DNA of 64,000 nt from Fodinibacter sp963730365 (GTDB lineage: Bacteria; Actinomycetota; Actinomycetes; Actinomycetales; Dermatophilaceae): the NCBI GenBank assembly GCA_963730365.1, contig CAVSRM010000011.1, forward strand, positions 124,001 to 188,000, read 5' to 3'. Both the position numbers and the translations under genes were made by a program. The notes under the pieces are model-generated. The model saw nothing but the letters and a program-made list of their open reading frames with translations. It made no database searches and was not told the origin of the DNA. Numbering within the stretch: the first letter of the stretch is position 1; every line of letters begins with the position of its first letter. Of the stretch, positions 38,914-47,537 are shown piece after piece.

Positions 38914-40277
38914 TCACCGTCCTCACCGCGCTGACGCACCGGCACGAGGCGGACTTCGTCCGTGTGCTCGAGCAGGCCCGCGACGTCGTGCTCGTCCGAC
39001 GCTGCGCCGACGTGGCCGAGCTCCTCTCCGCGGGCGCGGCAGGTGTCGCCGTCATCGCCGTCGTCTCCGCGGACCTCCGGGGTCTCGACCGGGACGCCCT
39101 GCGACACCTCGCGGGTCACGGCGTGCGGGTGGCCGGTCACATCTCGTCGGGCGACGAGACCGGCGAGCGACGGCTTCGCCAGCTCGGCGTCGCCACGATC
39201 CTCGCCCCGGACGACGACGCGGCGGCGGTGTCGGCGGCGCTCGGAGCGCTCGCCGGGACCACCACGTCGGGTCAACCCTTCGGGCGGGCCCAGGAGCCAG
39301 GGCACCTGGTGACGCCAGACGCCAGCGGGCTGCCGCCCGGCCCGGTTACCGAGATCGGAGGCGATCGCCCCCCTGCCACGACGACGGTGGTCTGGGGGCC
39401 GACCGGTGCCCCCGGGCGCACCACGGTGGCCGTGACGCTCGCGGCCCGTCTCGCCGCCGGGGGAGTGCGCACCCTGCTCGTGGACCTCGACACCTGGGGT
39501 GCGAGCGTCGCGCAGGCGTTGGGGATGGTCGACGAGGCACCGGGCGTTGCCGCGGCGGCTCGCGCCTCGGAACAGGGCCACCTCGACGTCGTGGGCCTGG
39601 CTCGGCTGGCGCCCGAGGTCGTCCCGGGCCTGCGAGTGCTCACCGGGCTGCCGAAGGCGGAGCGGTGGCCGGAGCTGCGACCCGGTGCCGTCGAGGACGT
39701 GTTGCGCCTGGCGCGCCGTGTCGTGGACCACGTCGTCGTCGATGTCGGCTTCGCCATCGAGGACGACGAGGAGCTGAGCTACGACACGGCCGCTCCGCGA
39801 CGTAACGCCGCGTCCCTCACGGCCCTGGAGGCCGCGGAGCACCTCGTGGTCGTCGGCGCCGCTGACCCGGTGGGGCTGCAGCGGCTGGTCCGTGCGGTGC
39901 AGGACGTCGCCGTGGTGCCCTCGCCGGAGCCGGTGGTCGTCGTCAACAAGGTGCGCGCGTCGGTGGCGGGCGCACACCCGGAGCGCACGATCTCCGAGGT
40001 GCTCGGCCGGTTCGCGGGCATGGAACGGGTGCGGTTCCTCCCGTGGGCTCCCGAGGTGTGCGACGCCGCGCTCCTCGCGGGGAGGTCGGTGCACGAAGTG
40101 GCTCCCCACGACCCGCTGAGCCTGGCGGTGGGCGACCTCGCGGTCGCCCTCGACCCGAGGGTGGTCCCGCTCAGGGGCGGTCGACGAGCCGGTCGACGAC
40201 GTCGTGCAGGTGCCGGCGGAAGCGGTCCAGCATGGCGAGCTCGTGCGGCTCCAGCCGCCGCCCGGAGTGGTCGATGA
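38910..40277 (+). CDS. CpaE-like ParA/MinD-family ATPase
   Basis: A 455-residue protein with a receiver-like N-terminal domain (~1-110) lacking an obvious phospho-acceptor. A linker follows, then a P-loop ATPase (~155-400). Its deviant Walker A is 'WGPTGAPGRTTVAVTLAARL', where Arg replaces the usual Lys before TT; 'LLVDLDTWGASVAQALG' and 'VVVDVGFAIEDDEEL' follow. CpaE/TadZ proteins localise Tad pilus machinery at the pole. The last ~35 residues are Arg/Gly/Ala-rich and antisense to the TetR gene (107-bp overlap), suggesting loss of an original stop. It is coupled to the CpaB-like gene. No TadA ATPase adjoins it, so this is an incomplete pilus-type module. Confidence 0.75.
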   Translation: MITVLTALTHRHEADFVRVLEQARDVVLVRRCADVAELLSAGAAGVAVIAVVSADLRGLDRDALRHLAGHGVRVAGHISSGDETGERRLRQLGVATILAPDDDAAAVSAALGALAGTTTSGQPFGRAQEPGHLVTPDASGLPPGPVTEIGGDRPPATTTVVWGPTGAPGRTTVAVTLAARLAAGGVRTLLVDLDTWGASVAQALGMVDEAPGVAAAARASEQGHLDVVGLARLAPEVVPGLRVLTGLPKAERWPELRPGAVEDVLRLARRVVDHVVVDVGFAIEDDEELSYDTAAPRRNAASLTALEAAEHLVVVGAADPVGLQRLVRAVQDVAVVPSPEPVVVVNKVRASVAGAHPERTISEVLGRFAGMERVRFLPWAPEVCDAALLAGRSVHEVAPHDPLSLAVGDLAVALDPRVVPLRGGRRAGRRRRAGAGGSGPAWRARAAPAAARSGR

Positions 40278-40815
40278 TCCCGGCCCTCACGAACGAGTGG
40301 CAGGTCCACACGATGGTGAACACGAGCATGTCCACGTCGAGCGCTGCGGCAAGACCCGCCCGGTCGAGCAGCCCGCGCACCACGGTCGAGACCTCGCGCA
40401 CCAGCGGCCCCGCGTAGTCCTCCTCGAGCTGCGCCACGTCGGTGCCCTCGGCGAGCCAGCGACGCATCCACAGCGCCGGGACGTGCGGGTTGGCGATGCA
40501 GAAGCTGAGGTAGGCATCGACGAAGGCCCCGAGGGCGGCCCGCACCTGCGTGGGTGACCCGCCGGCCGCGCGCAGCTCGGCGAGGGGCGCGGCCATCGCC
40601 TCGCCCTGCGACTGGTGGGCCTGACGCATGACCTCGAGGTAGAGCTCGTTCTTGCCGCCCACGTGGTAGGCCACCGTCGCGATGTTCAGCCCGACGGCCT
40701 CCGCGATGGTTCGCGTGCTCGTCGCGTCATAGCCGCGTTCGGCGAACAGCTCCGTGGCTGCCTGGAGGATGCGCTCGCGGCTGGTGGCCGTGGCGGGATC
40801 GGTGACCGTCGTCAT
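40171..40815 (-). CDS. TetR-family transcriptional regulator
   Basis: A 214-residue repressor. The N-terminal helix-turn-helix (~12-58) is 'RERILQAATELFAERGYDAT' followed by STRTIAEAVGLNIATVAYHVGGKNELY. The C-terminal ligand/dimer domain is ~65-214. It is divergent from the FMO-SDR-MFS-TauE operon; the 140-bp region between holds the inverted repeat GTCAA-TCAC-TTGAC overlapping the -35 of the operon promoter. It most likely represses that operon and is released by a substrate or intermediate. Its 3' end overlaps the convergent CpaE-like gene. Confidence 0.88.
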   Translation of the reverse strand: MTTVTDPATATSRERILQAATELFAERGYDATSTRTIAEAVGLNIATVAYHVGGKNELYLEVMRQAHQSQGEAMAAPLAELRAAGGSPTQVRAALGAFVDAYLSFCIANPHVPALWMRRWLAEGTDVAQLEEDYAGPLVREVSTVVRGLLDRAGLAAALDVDMLVFTIVWTCHSFVRAGIIDHSGRRLEPHELAMLDRFRRHLHDVVDRLVDRP

Positions 40816-40845
40816 GCAACGAGGATAGGACGGGTCGGACCGTTA

Positions 40846-40859
40846 GTCAATCACTTGAC
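40846..40859. promoter_or_regulatory. candidate TetR operator
   Basis: Inverted repeat GTCAA-TCAC-TTGAC between tetR and the FMO operon; its right half is part of the operon's -35 hexamer, the usual geometry for repression by a TetR protein. Confidence 0.5.
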
Positions 40860-40883
40860 GGAGAGCCTGGATTTGGGCATACT
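40855..40883 (+). promoter_or_regulatory. sigma70-type promoter of the FMO operon
   Basis: TTGACG (40855-40860), 17-bp spacer, CATACT (40878-40883). This is the best classical -35/-10 pair noticed in the window; start of transcription is expected near 40890. Confidence 0.7.
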
Positions 40884-40893
40884 AGTTTCAAGC

Positions 40894-40921
40894 GCCCTCC
40901 ATCATGCGATTGATAGAGGGC
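40894..40921 (+). promoter_or_regulatory. inverted repeat in the FMO operon leader
   Basis: GCCCTC / GAGGGC arms separated by 16 nt, just downstream of the predicted transcription start and before the AGGAGG ribosome site (40946-40951). It could be a second operator or a leader hairpin. Confidence 0.4.
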
Positions 40922-40955
40922 TGTTCCACAGCCAGAACTGACCAGGAGGACCCAG

Positions 40956-42359
40956 ATGGCACACCCCACCCGCGTCGCGGTGATTGGCGGCGGAGCCGCC
41001 GGCCTCGCCAGCGCCAAGGCCCTGCTCGACGAGGGCGTCGACGTCGTCGTCTACGAGAAGGGGGACCGCCCCGGCGGCCTGTGGGCGCAGGACAACAGCA
41101 GCGGTCTCTCCCCGGCCTACGACAGCCTGCACCTCAACACGAGCAAGGGCCGCACGGAGTTCGCCGACTTCCCGATGCCCGAGGAGTGGCCCGACTACCC
41201 GTCGGCCGCGCACGTCGCCGGGTACCTCGCCGACTACTCCGACACCCACGGCATCACCGAGCGCATCGTCTTCGGCGCCGAGGTGAGCGCGGTCGAGCGT
41301 CTCGAGCACCAGTGGCGGGTCACCCTCGCCGACGGCACGAGCGAGCTCGTCGACGCCGTCGTCGTCGCGAACGGGCACAACTGGGACCCCCGCTACCCGG
41401 ACCCCACCTACCCCGGCACCTTCGACGGCGAGCAGATGCACGCCCACGACTACCGCTCCGCCGACACGTTCCGGGGCAAGCGCGTCATGGTCGTCGGCAT
41501 GGGCAACTCGGCCATGGACATCACCGTCGACGCCTCCTACGTCTCCTCCGGCCCGGTGCTCCTCTCCGCGCGCCACGGCGTGCACATCGTGCCCAAGTAC
41601 CTGTTCGGCCGCCCGGCCGACGCCACCGGTGGTGCGATCGCCGCGCTGCCCTGGAAGGTCCGTCAGAGGGTGGCCGAGACGATGCTCAAGCTCGCCGTCG
41701 GCACCCCGCAGTCCTATGGCCTGCCCGCGCCCGCCGGTGGCCTCTTCCAGAACCACCCCACCATCAGCGACACGATCATGCACCGCCTCACCCACGGCGA
41801 GGTGCTGCCCAAGCCCGGCATCGACCACTTCGACGGCTCGCGCGTCGTGTTCACCGACGGCACCAGCGAGGAGGTCGACATCATCGTCTGGGCCACCGGC
41901 TACCGCGTGACGATTCCCTTCCTCGCCCCCGAGTGGCTCGGCACCAACCCCGAGGCCATGCCCCTCTACCAGCGCGTCTTCCACCTCGACGACCCGACCC
42001 TCACCTTCGTCGGCCTCATGCAGTCCACCGGCGCCGCCCTGCCCGTGGTCGAGGTGCAGGCCAAGCTCGCCGCGGCCTACCTCTCGGGCCGCTACGCCCT
42101 GCCCGGCACCGACCGCCAGCGCGAGCTCGTCGACGGCGCGCACGCCGCGGCCGTCAGCCGCTGGGGCAACAAGCGCCCGATGATGCGCATCGACTTCGAC
42201 CAGTTCGTCACCGCGCTCCCGCGCGAGGTCGAGGCCGGCGTGCGCCGCGCCGCAGCCGGCGCCCCCACCTTCACCCCCGCCCCCACCTTCACCCCCGCCC
42301 CCACCGTCGATGCTGCTCCCACCGCCGCATCCGCCACCCACGAGGAGCTGTCCGCATGA
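40956..42359 (+). CDS. flavin-containing monooxygenase
   Basis: A 467-residue FAD/NADPH monooxygenase. FAD site 'VAVIGGGAAGLASAKAL' (~6-22) with 'VVYEKGDRPGGLW'; FMO fingerprint 'DGEQMHAHDYR' (FxGxxxHxxxY-like, near 155-165); NADPH site 'VMVVGMGNSAMDITV' (~176-190); 'DIIVWATGYR' near 308. Such enzymes insert one oxygen into N, S or carbonyl substrates. The C-terminus carries two TFTPAP repeats. AGGAGG precedes ATG 40956. It is the first gene of a coupled cassette with an SDR, a GPH-type transporter and a TauE-like exporter under TetR control. Baeyer-Villiger activity is possible; the substrate cannot be told. Confidence 0.88.
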   Translation: MAHPTRVAVIGGGAAGLASAKALLDEGVDVVVYEKGDRPGGLWAQDNSSGLSPAYDSLHLNTSKGRTEFADFPMPEEWPDYPSAAHVAGYLADYSDTHGITERIVFGAEVSAVERLEHQWRVTLADGTSELVDAVVVANGHNWDPRYPDPTYPGTFDGEQMHAHDYRSADTFRGKRVMVVGMGNSAMDITVDASYVSSGPVLLSARHGVHIVPKYLFGRPADATGGAIAALPWKVRQRVAETMLKLAVGTPQSYGLPAPAGGLFQNHPTISDTIMHRLTHGEVLPKPGIDHFDGSRVVFTDGTSEEVDIIVWATGYRVTIPFLAPEWLGTNPEAMPLYQRVFHLDDPTLTFVGLMQSTGAALPVVEVQAKLAAAYLSGRYALPGTDRQRELVDGAHAAAVSRWGNKRPMMRIDFDQFVTALPREVEAGVRRAAAGAPTFTPAPTFTPAPTVDAAPTAASATHEELSA

Positions 42360-43231
42360 ACCCCGTCTCCCTGCTCGACCGCCTGACCGGTGCCCGCAAG
42401 GACGCTGCCGGCATGCGCGTCATCATCACCGGCGCCTCGGGCACGATCGGCCGTGAGCTCGCCACGCGCCTCACCGCCCTCGGGGCGCACGTCGTCGGCC
42501 TGGACCTCGCTCCCCGCGACGACGACCCCATCGAGGTCATCGCCTGCGACATCACCTCCGACGAGGACGCCGCCGCCGGCACCGCAGCTGCCATCGAGCG
42601 ACTCGGCGGCCTGGACCTGCTCGTCAACAACGCCGGCATCGGGGGCCCGGCCCCCGCGGAGCTCGCCCCGAGCGACGAGGTCCACCGTCAGCTCGAGATC
42701 AACCTCCTCGGGACGTGGCGGGTCACCGCGGCCGCCGTCCCCGCCCTGGTCCGGTCCCGCGGCCGGGTCGTCATGGTCACCTCACGGATGGCCGTCATGC
42801 AGCTGCCCCTCGCCGCTGCCTACGGAGCATCGAAGCGGGCCATGGTCGCGTACGCCGACGCGCTGCGGCTCGAGCTCGGCACCCACGTCTCCGTGACCTG
42901 CGTCTACCCCTCGGCCGTGAAGAGCCCCATCCACGACTCGACGAAGTCGGCCGGCCTGAGCCTCGAGGGCATGAGCGTCTACGAGCCACTCGAGGGCGTC
43001 GTCGAGGCGATCCTCACCGCCTCCCTCGCCAAGGCCGCCCGCCGGGACGTCACCACGACGCGCAAGGGGGCCGTGGAGTTCTTCCTCTCACGGCACCTGC
43101 CGGCGCTCACCGACCTGGTCGTCACCCGCACCCTGGCCGCGCGCACCGCTGACGGAGCCTTCGCCGGCGCCGCGCTCGCCGAGGGTGTCGTCTCCCGGCA
43201 CGCTGCCGTCACCGCGGGTGGTCGTTCATGA
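42356..43231 (+). CDS. short-chain dehydrogenase/reductase
   Basis: A 291-residue classical SDR. Near residue 23 the Rossmann motif 'IITGASGTIGRELA' (TGxxxGxG variant) is seen, then 'LLVNNAGIGG' (NNAG), the catalytic Ser strand 'RVVMVTSRMAV' and 'YGASKRAMVAYADALRLEL' (YxxxK). It oxidises or reduces alcohol/carbonyl groups with NAD(P)H. It overlaps the FMO stop by 4 bp and the transporter start by 4 bp. The couple suggests that the FMO acts on a ketone or aldehyde made by the SDR, or that the SDR handles the FMO product. The first ~18 residues (MNPVSLLDRLTGARKDAA) are an extension before the first strand. Confidence 0.88.
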   Translation: MNPVSLLDRLTGARKDAAGMRVIITGASGTIGRELATRLTALGAHVVGLDLAPRDDDPIEVIACDITSDEDAAAGTAAAIERLGGLDLLVNNAGIGGPAPAELAPSDEVHRQLEINLLGTWRVTAAAVPALVRSRGRVVMVTSRMAVMQLPLAAAYGASKRAMVAYADALRLELGTHVSVTCVYPSAVKSPIHDSTKSAGLSLEGMSVYEPLEGVVEAILTASLAKAARRDVTTTRKGAVEFFLSRHLPALTDLVVTRTLAARTADGAFAGAALAEGVVSRHAAVTAGGRS

Positions 43232-44682
43232 GCACGACCCCCCAGGCCGCCCCGGATGCCGGACCCCTCACCTCCGTGACGGCCCAGCAGAGGGCATCCC
43301 CGCTCGCTGACCCGCGCCCCACCGCGCCGGGCACGACCGGCGGCGGATCGACCGGCGCTCGCCCCACCTTTGGTCAGCTCTCCGCCTACGCCTCGGGCTC
43401 GATCGGCATGGGCATCTGGGTCACCGTGCCCGGCCTGCTCCTGCTGTACTTCCTCACCGACGTGCTCGGGGTGCCGGCCTTCATCGCGGGCCTGACCCTG
43501 TTGCTCCCGAAGGTCGTCGACATCGTCGTGCACCCGATGCTCGGCTCGCGCTCGGACCGCGAGGCCCGCAGGACCGGCCACCGTCGCCGAATGATGCGCG
43601 GAGGCCTGCTCCTCGGCGGATCCATGATCGGGATGTTCAGCGTCCCGGCCGGCCTCGAGGGGGCGGTGGCCGCGTGGTGGGTCGGTGGCTGGTTCGTCCT
43701 CGGCAACCTCCTCTTCGCCTCCTTCCAGGTCCCGTACATCACGACTCCCTCCGACCTGCTCATCGGTTACCACGAGCGCACCCGGGTGTTCATGTTCCGG
43801 ATGCTGTTCCTCACCCTGGGGCTGCTCGGCGCCGGTGTGGCGGCGCCCGCGCTGGTCTCCGCCGGTGGACGCGGCGACTACACGCTCATGGCGACCCTGC
43901 TCGCGGTGGTCATGCTCGTATCGGCGACGGTCGCCCTCATCGGGACCCGACGGCTCACCGAGGCGGTGGGCACCCGGGTGCCCACCGCCTCGGCGCGGCA
44001 CTCAACGCTCGCGGACCTCAAGGTGGCCTGGGCAGACCGGCAGTTCCGCATGCTCGTGCTGTCCTACCTCTTCACCGGGATGACCACTCACCTCTTCCTC
44101 GCGGCCGTGCCGTACTACACCGCGTACGTCTTCGACAACGGCAAGCTCACCGCGCTGTTCATGGGCCTGTTCCTCGCCCCCGCCGTGTTCGCGGGCCCGG
44201 CGTGGCTGGCCCTCTCCCGCCGGATCGGCAAGCAGCGCGGACTGCTCCTCTCGCAGTCGATCTTCGTCGTCGGCTCGCTCGCGCTGCTCCTGGGCCCGTC
44301 CGTGGGCGTCGCCGTCACGGCCGCCGTCATCATGGCGCTCGGCATCGCCTTCGCCGGTCTCCAGCTGTTCGCCTTCTCGATGGTGCCCGACGCCGTGGCC
44401 GCTGCCGAGGAGACCGGTGTCTCCAAGGCCGGCGCCTACACCGGCGTCTGGACCGCGACCGACTCCACGAGCACGGCGCTGGGTCCCTACGTGTACGCCG
44501 CGGTACTCGGCTTCGGCGGGTTCGTCTCCAGCACGGCCGGGGAGTCCGTCACCCAGTCCGACTCGGCCATCTCCGCCCTCCTCCTGGGGTTCACCGTCGT
44601 TCCTGCGGCGCTGATGCTCGTGGCGATGTCCTTCCAGCGGCGCTACCACCTGGACCGGTCGCCCGTGACCAGCACGTCGTGA
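43228..44682 (+). CDS. GPH/MelB-like MFS transporter
   Basis: A 484-residue transporter with about 12 TM helices after a ~45-residue hydrophilic N-terminus. It resembles the glycoside-pentoside-hexuronide cation symporter branch of MFS: 'QLSAYASGSIGMGIWVTVPG' followed by LLLLYFLTDVLG at the first helix, and 'KVVDIVVHPMLGSRSDREAR' with the conserved D..P..G..SD pattern after TM2. A substrate beyond sugars is likely because of the neighbouring FMO and SDR; uptake of the compound that is oxidised is a reasonable guess. It overlaps both neighbours (ATGA upstream, TGATG downstream). Confidence 0.8.
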   Translation: MSTTPQAAPDAGPLTSVTAQQRASPLADPRPTAPGTTGGGSTGARPTFGQLSAYASGSIGMGIWVTVPGLLLLYFLTDVLGVPAFIAGLTLLLPKVVDIVVHPMLGSRSDREARRTGHRRRMMRGGLLLGGSMIGMFSVPAGLEGAVAAWWVGGWFVLGNLLFASFQVPYITTPSDLLIGYHERTRVFMFRMLFLTLGLLGAGVAAPALVSAGGRGDYTLMATLLAVVMLVSATVALIGTRRLTEAVGTRVPTASARHSTLADLKVAWADRQFRMLVLSYLFTGMTTHLFLAAVPYYTAYVFDNGKLTALFMGLFLAPAVFAGPAWLALSRRIGKQRGLLLSQSIFVVGSLALLLGPSVGVAVTAAVIMALGIAFAGLQLFAFSMVPDAVAAAEETGVSKAGAYTGVWTATDSTSTALGPYVYAAVLGFGGFVSSTAGESVTQSDSAISALLLGFTVVPAALMLVAMSFQRRYHLDRSPVTSTS

Positions 44683-45410
44683 TGGCGGCCCTCACCAACG
44701 CGCTCACCGGCATCCCGGTGGAGGCCGTGGCGGTCCTCGCCGTCGCGCTGGGCGGGCTGGCCCAGTCGGCGACGGGGATGGGGTTCTCCCTCGTCGCCGC
44801 GCCCGCCCTGATCCTCGTCGTCGGACCGCGCGACGGGGTCGCCACCGTGCTCGCGCTCGCCGTGCTCGCCTCGGTGCTCCCGCTGACCCGGGACTGGCGC
44901 AACAGCCGCCCCCGAGAGGCCTCTCGACTTCTCGTTCCCACCCTCCTCCTCACCCCGGTCGTCGCCTTCCTGCTGCGTGGCGCCGACACCCGGTGGCTCG
45001 CGGTCGCCGCCGGCGTGGGCGTGCTCGCCGGTGTGGCGCTGCTCGCCTCCGGCTGGCGCTCGCCCCGGCTCGCCGGACTGCCGGGCACGGCCGCGACCGG
45101 GTTCAGCAGTGCCACGCTCAACGTCGTCGGTGGGGTCGGCGGACCTCCCATCGGCCTGTACGCCGCGAACGCCGACTGGGCCCCGCACCACACGAGGGCC
45201 ACGCTCCAGACGTTCTTCCTCGCGCAGAACGTCGTCACCGTGGCCGTCGTCGGCCTCGTGATGCCGGGGTGGAAGGAGGTCGCCGCGCTCGCCGTCGGCA
45301 CCGCCGCCGGGATGCTCCTGGCGCCGCGCCTGCCCGCCAGGGTCGCGCGGGCCGGGGTGCTCGGGGTGTCCGTCGTCGGAGGCGTCGCGCTCATCGCCGG
45401 GTCCCTGTGA
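44682..45410 (+). CDS. TauE/SafE-family membrane protein
   Basis: A 242-residue protein with seven or eight hydrophobic helices. The duplicated family signature is visible: 'ALGGLAQSATGMGFSLVAAP' near 20-39 and 'GTAATGFSSATLNVVGGVGG' (then PP) near 140. TauE/SafE proteins transport sulfite, sulfoacetate or other organic anions. The start ATG 44682 shares bases with the transporter stop (TGATG), making it the last member of the four-gene cassette. It could export an acidic end product. The region 45411-45477 shows no strong terminator. Confidence 0.8.
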   Translation: MAALTNALTGIPVEAVAVLAVALGGLAQSATGMGFSLVAAPALILVVGPRDGVATVLALAVLASVLPLTRDWRNSRPREASRLLVPTLLLTPVVAFLLRGADTRWLAVAAGVGVLAGVALLASGWRSPRLAGLPGTAATGFSSATLNVVGGVGGPPIGLYAANADWAPHHTRATLQTFFLAQNVVTVAVVGLVMPGWKEVAALAVGTAAGMLLAPRLPARVARAGVLGVSVVGGVALIAGSL

Positions 45411-45477
45411 CCCGACTCGGGTGTCCGGTGTCCTGACTCGGCGGGGCCACCCGGCGAGCGTCTGACACGATGGGTCC

Positions 45478-46914
45478 GTGGCAGACCGGCTCAGCTCCCT
45501 GGACACCTCGTTCCTTCACCTCGAGGACGCGACGACGCCCATGCACGTCGGCAGCGTGATGGTGTTCGACGCGCCCGTGGGCGGGTTCGACTACGAGAGC
45601 CTCGTGTCCCTCATCAGCGAGCGGATCGCCTTCGTCCCGCGCTACCGGCAGAAGATCAAGAACGTCCCGGGCGGTCTGGCCAACCCCGTGTGGGTCGACG
45701 ACCGGCACTTCGACATGAGCTACCACGTCCGTCGCAGTGCGCTGCCGCGGCCGGGCTCCGACGAGCAGCTCGAAGAGCTCGTGGCGCGGATCCAGCCGCG
45801 ACCCCTCGACAGGTCCCGCCCGCTCTGGGAGGTCTACCTCGTGGAGGGGCTCGACGAGAACCGCTTCGCGGTCATCACCAAGAGCCACCACAGCCTCGTC
45901 GACGGCATCACCGCCGTCGACATCGGCAACGTCCTCGTCGACGGAAACCCGACGGCCGCCGACGGCGTGAGCACGGCCTGGCGGGCTCGACCCGAGCCGG
46001 GTGCCGCCGAGCTGCTCGTGGGTGCGCTCTCGGATGCCGTGCGCACCCCCAGCCAGGTCGTCGAGACGGTGCAGACCGGGGTGGCCGACGTGAAGAAGAC
46101 GGTCGGCAAGGTCGCGTCCGTCGCCGGCGACGTGCTCTCGACCCTGGCCCGGGCCTCCGCGCGCCCGGCCCCGGGGTCCCCGCTCAACGCCACCGTGGGC
46201 CGGGCCCGCCGCTACGTCATGGTGGGCACCGACCTCGAGGACTACCGCACGGTCAGGGCCCGGCTCGGTCGGGGCGCCTTCGCTGACGAGGTGTCCGTCA
46301 ACGACGTCATCCTCGCGACGATCTCGGGGGCGTTCCGCTCCTGGCTGCTCACCCGCGGAGAGGCCGTCTACCCGGGCACGACCATCCGCTCGATGGTGCC
46401 GGTGTCGGTGCACGACAGCGGCGGCGACGCCCCCACCGGTGCCGAGGTGACGGCCTGCTTCGTCGACCTCCCCGTGGGGGAGCCCAGCCCGGGGATGCGC
46501 CTGCACCAGATCGCGTTCTCGATGCGTCAGCAGATGGAGGCGGGGTCCCGACGAGCCGTGGGAGCGGACACCCTCGCCGGGCTCGGGGGGTTCGCGCCGC
46601 CGACGATGCACGCGCTCGGGGCCCGACTCGGCGGCATGGTGTCGCGCCGCCTCTACAACGTCGTCATCACCAACGTGCCCGGACCACAGTCCTCCCTCTA
46701 CGCGGCGGGTGCCCGGATGGTCTCGACCTACCCCGTCACCCCGCTGAGCCCGGGCCAGGCCCTCTCGATCGGCATGACGTCCTACGACGGCGGGGTCTAC
46801 TACGGCCTCTATGCCGACCGCGATGCCATGCCGGATGCCGACGTCCTCGGCCGCGGGGTCGTGGACTCCCTCCAGGAGCTCCTGGAGGCCCCACGAGTCG
46901 GCGCTCGCCGCTGA
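45478..46914 (+). CDS. wax ester synthase/diacylglycerol acyltransferase (WS/DGAT)
   Basis: A 478-residue acyltransferase that makes triacylglycerol or wax esters from acyl-CoA. It begins 'MADRLSSLDTSFLHLEDATTPMHVG', typical of the family. The catalytic HHxxxDG is intact as 'SHHSLVDGI' near residue 140. 'NVPGPQ' and 'PVTPLSPGQALSIGMTSYDG' are seen in the C-terminal half. GTG 45478 directly follows GACACGATGGGTCC, a presumed leaderless promoter almost identical to that of the regulator at 25523. Expected product is storage lipid. In mycobacteria a related gene (Rv3234c) also lies near secA1. Confidence 0.92.
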   Translation: MADRLSSLDTSFLHLEDATTPMHVGSVMVFDAPVGGFDYESLVSLISERIAFVPRYRQKIKNVPGGLANPVWVDDRHFDMSYHVRRSALPRPGSDEQLEELVARIQPRPLDRSRPLWEVYLVEGLDENRFAVITKSHHSLVDGITAVDIGNVLVDGNPTAADGVSTAWRARPEPGAAELLVGALSDAVRTPSQVVETVQTGVADVKKTVGKVASVAGDVLSTLARASARPAPGSPLNATVGRARRYVMVGTDLEDYRTVRARLGRGAFADEVSVNDVILATISGAFRSWLLTRGEAVYPGTTIRSMVPVSVHDSGGDAPTGAEVTACFVDLPVGEPSPGMRLHQIAFSMRQQMEAGSRRAVGADTLAGLGGFAPPTMHALGARLGGMVSRRLYNVVITNVPGPQSSLYAAGARMVSTYPVTPLSPGQALSIGMTSYDGGVYYGLYADRDAMPDADVLGRGVVDSLQELLEAPRVGARR

Positions 46915-46932
46915 CGCAGGAAGGACCGCCGT

Positions 46933-47364
46933 ATGCCGTTCACCAGGGTCTACATGGCCGTCACCGCCGACCAGCTCTCGTCCCTGGCCGAGGGGGGCAC
47001 GCTCGGACCGGCGCCCCTGCCGGCGCATGCGGTGACGGCGGCCCTCGGCAAGCCCGGGCTGACCACCGACCAGGAGGAGCTGGAGCACACGGCGTGGCTC
47101 GCCGCCGTCGAGGACGCGGTGCAGCTCACCGGTGGCGGCGCCAGTCGGCGGGTCGTCGCGGCTGCAGACGTCGACTCCGGCGAGGTGGCCCAGCCGAGCT
47201 CCGCTGACGTCGCCTCGCGCGTCGAGGTGGCGACGCCCGTCGAGCGACGCTGGGTCGTCTCCTTCCACGTCGACGAGACACTCGGGGCCACGGCTGCGAC
47301 GGACCTCCTGTGGTTCGACGTCACCGAACTCGACGAGGTGCGCTCGCTGGTCGCCGGCTCCTGA
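46933..47364 (+). CDS. DUF6912-like protein
   Basis: A 143-residue protein. It starts 'MPFTRVYMAVTADQLSSLAE' and contains 'GPAPLPAHAVTAALGKPGLT', 'DQEELEHTAWLAAVEDAVQL' and 'RRVVAAADVDSGEV'. The pattern agrees with DUF6912, an actinobacterial family of unknown role. The final strand 'RRWVVSFHVDETL' and 'TDLLWFDVTELDEVRSLV' complete an alpha/beta fold. AGGAAGG precedes ATG 46933. It lies 18 bp after the WS/DGAT stop and is probably cotranscribed with it. Confidence 0.75.
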   Translation: MPFTRVYMAVTADQLSSLAEGGTLGPAPLPAHAVTAALGKPGLTTDQEELEHTAWLAAVEDAVQLTGGGASRRVVAAADVDSGEVAQPSSADVASRVEVATPVERRWVVSFHVDETLGATAATDLLWFDVTELDEVRSLVAGS

Positions 47365-47537
47365 CCTTCCCGCCCGGCGCGGTCGCTGCGCGGTCGAGGT
47401 GATGGTGCACGGATGTGCGAGCGCCGACAGCTCGATCCGGTGGGTGCTCTCGGCGGGGTGAGGTTGCGGCGGATCGTGCGGGGGAGCAAGAGTGTGGGCA
47501 GCACCCGAGATCTCGACCCGCACGAGGAGCCCCCCGC

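Noticed and set aside
40902..42341. 479-codon frame antisense to the flavin monooxygenase
   Set aside because: Gly/Val/Asp-rich shadow of a high-GC gene; the + strand protein has full FMO motifs.
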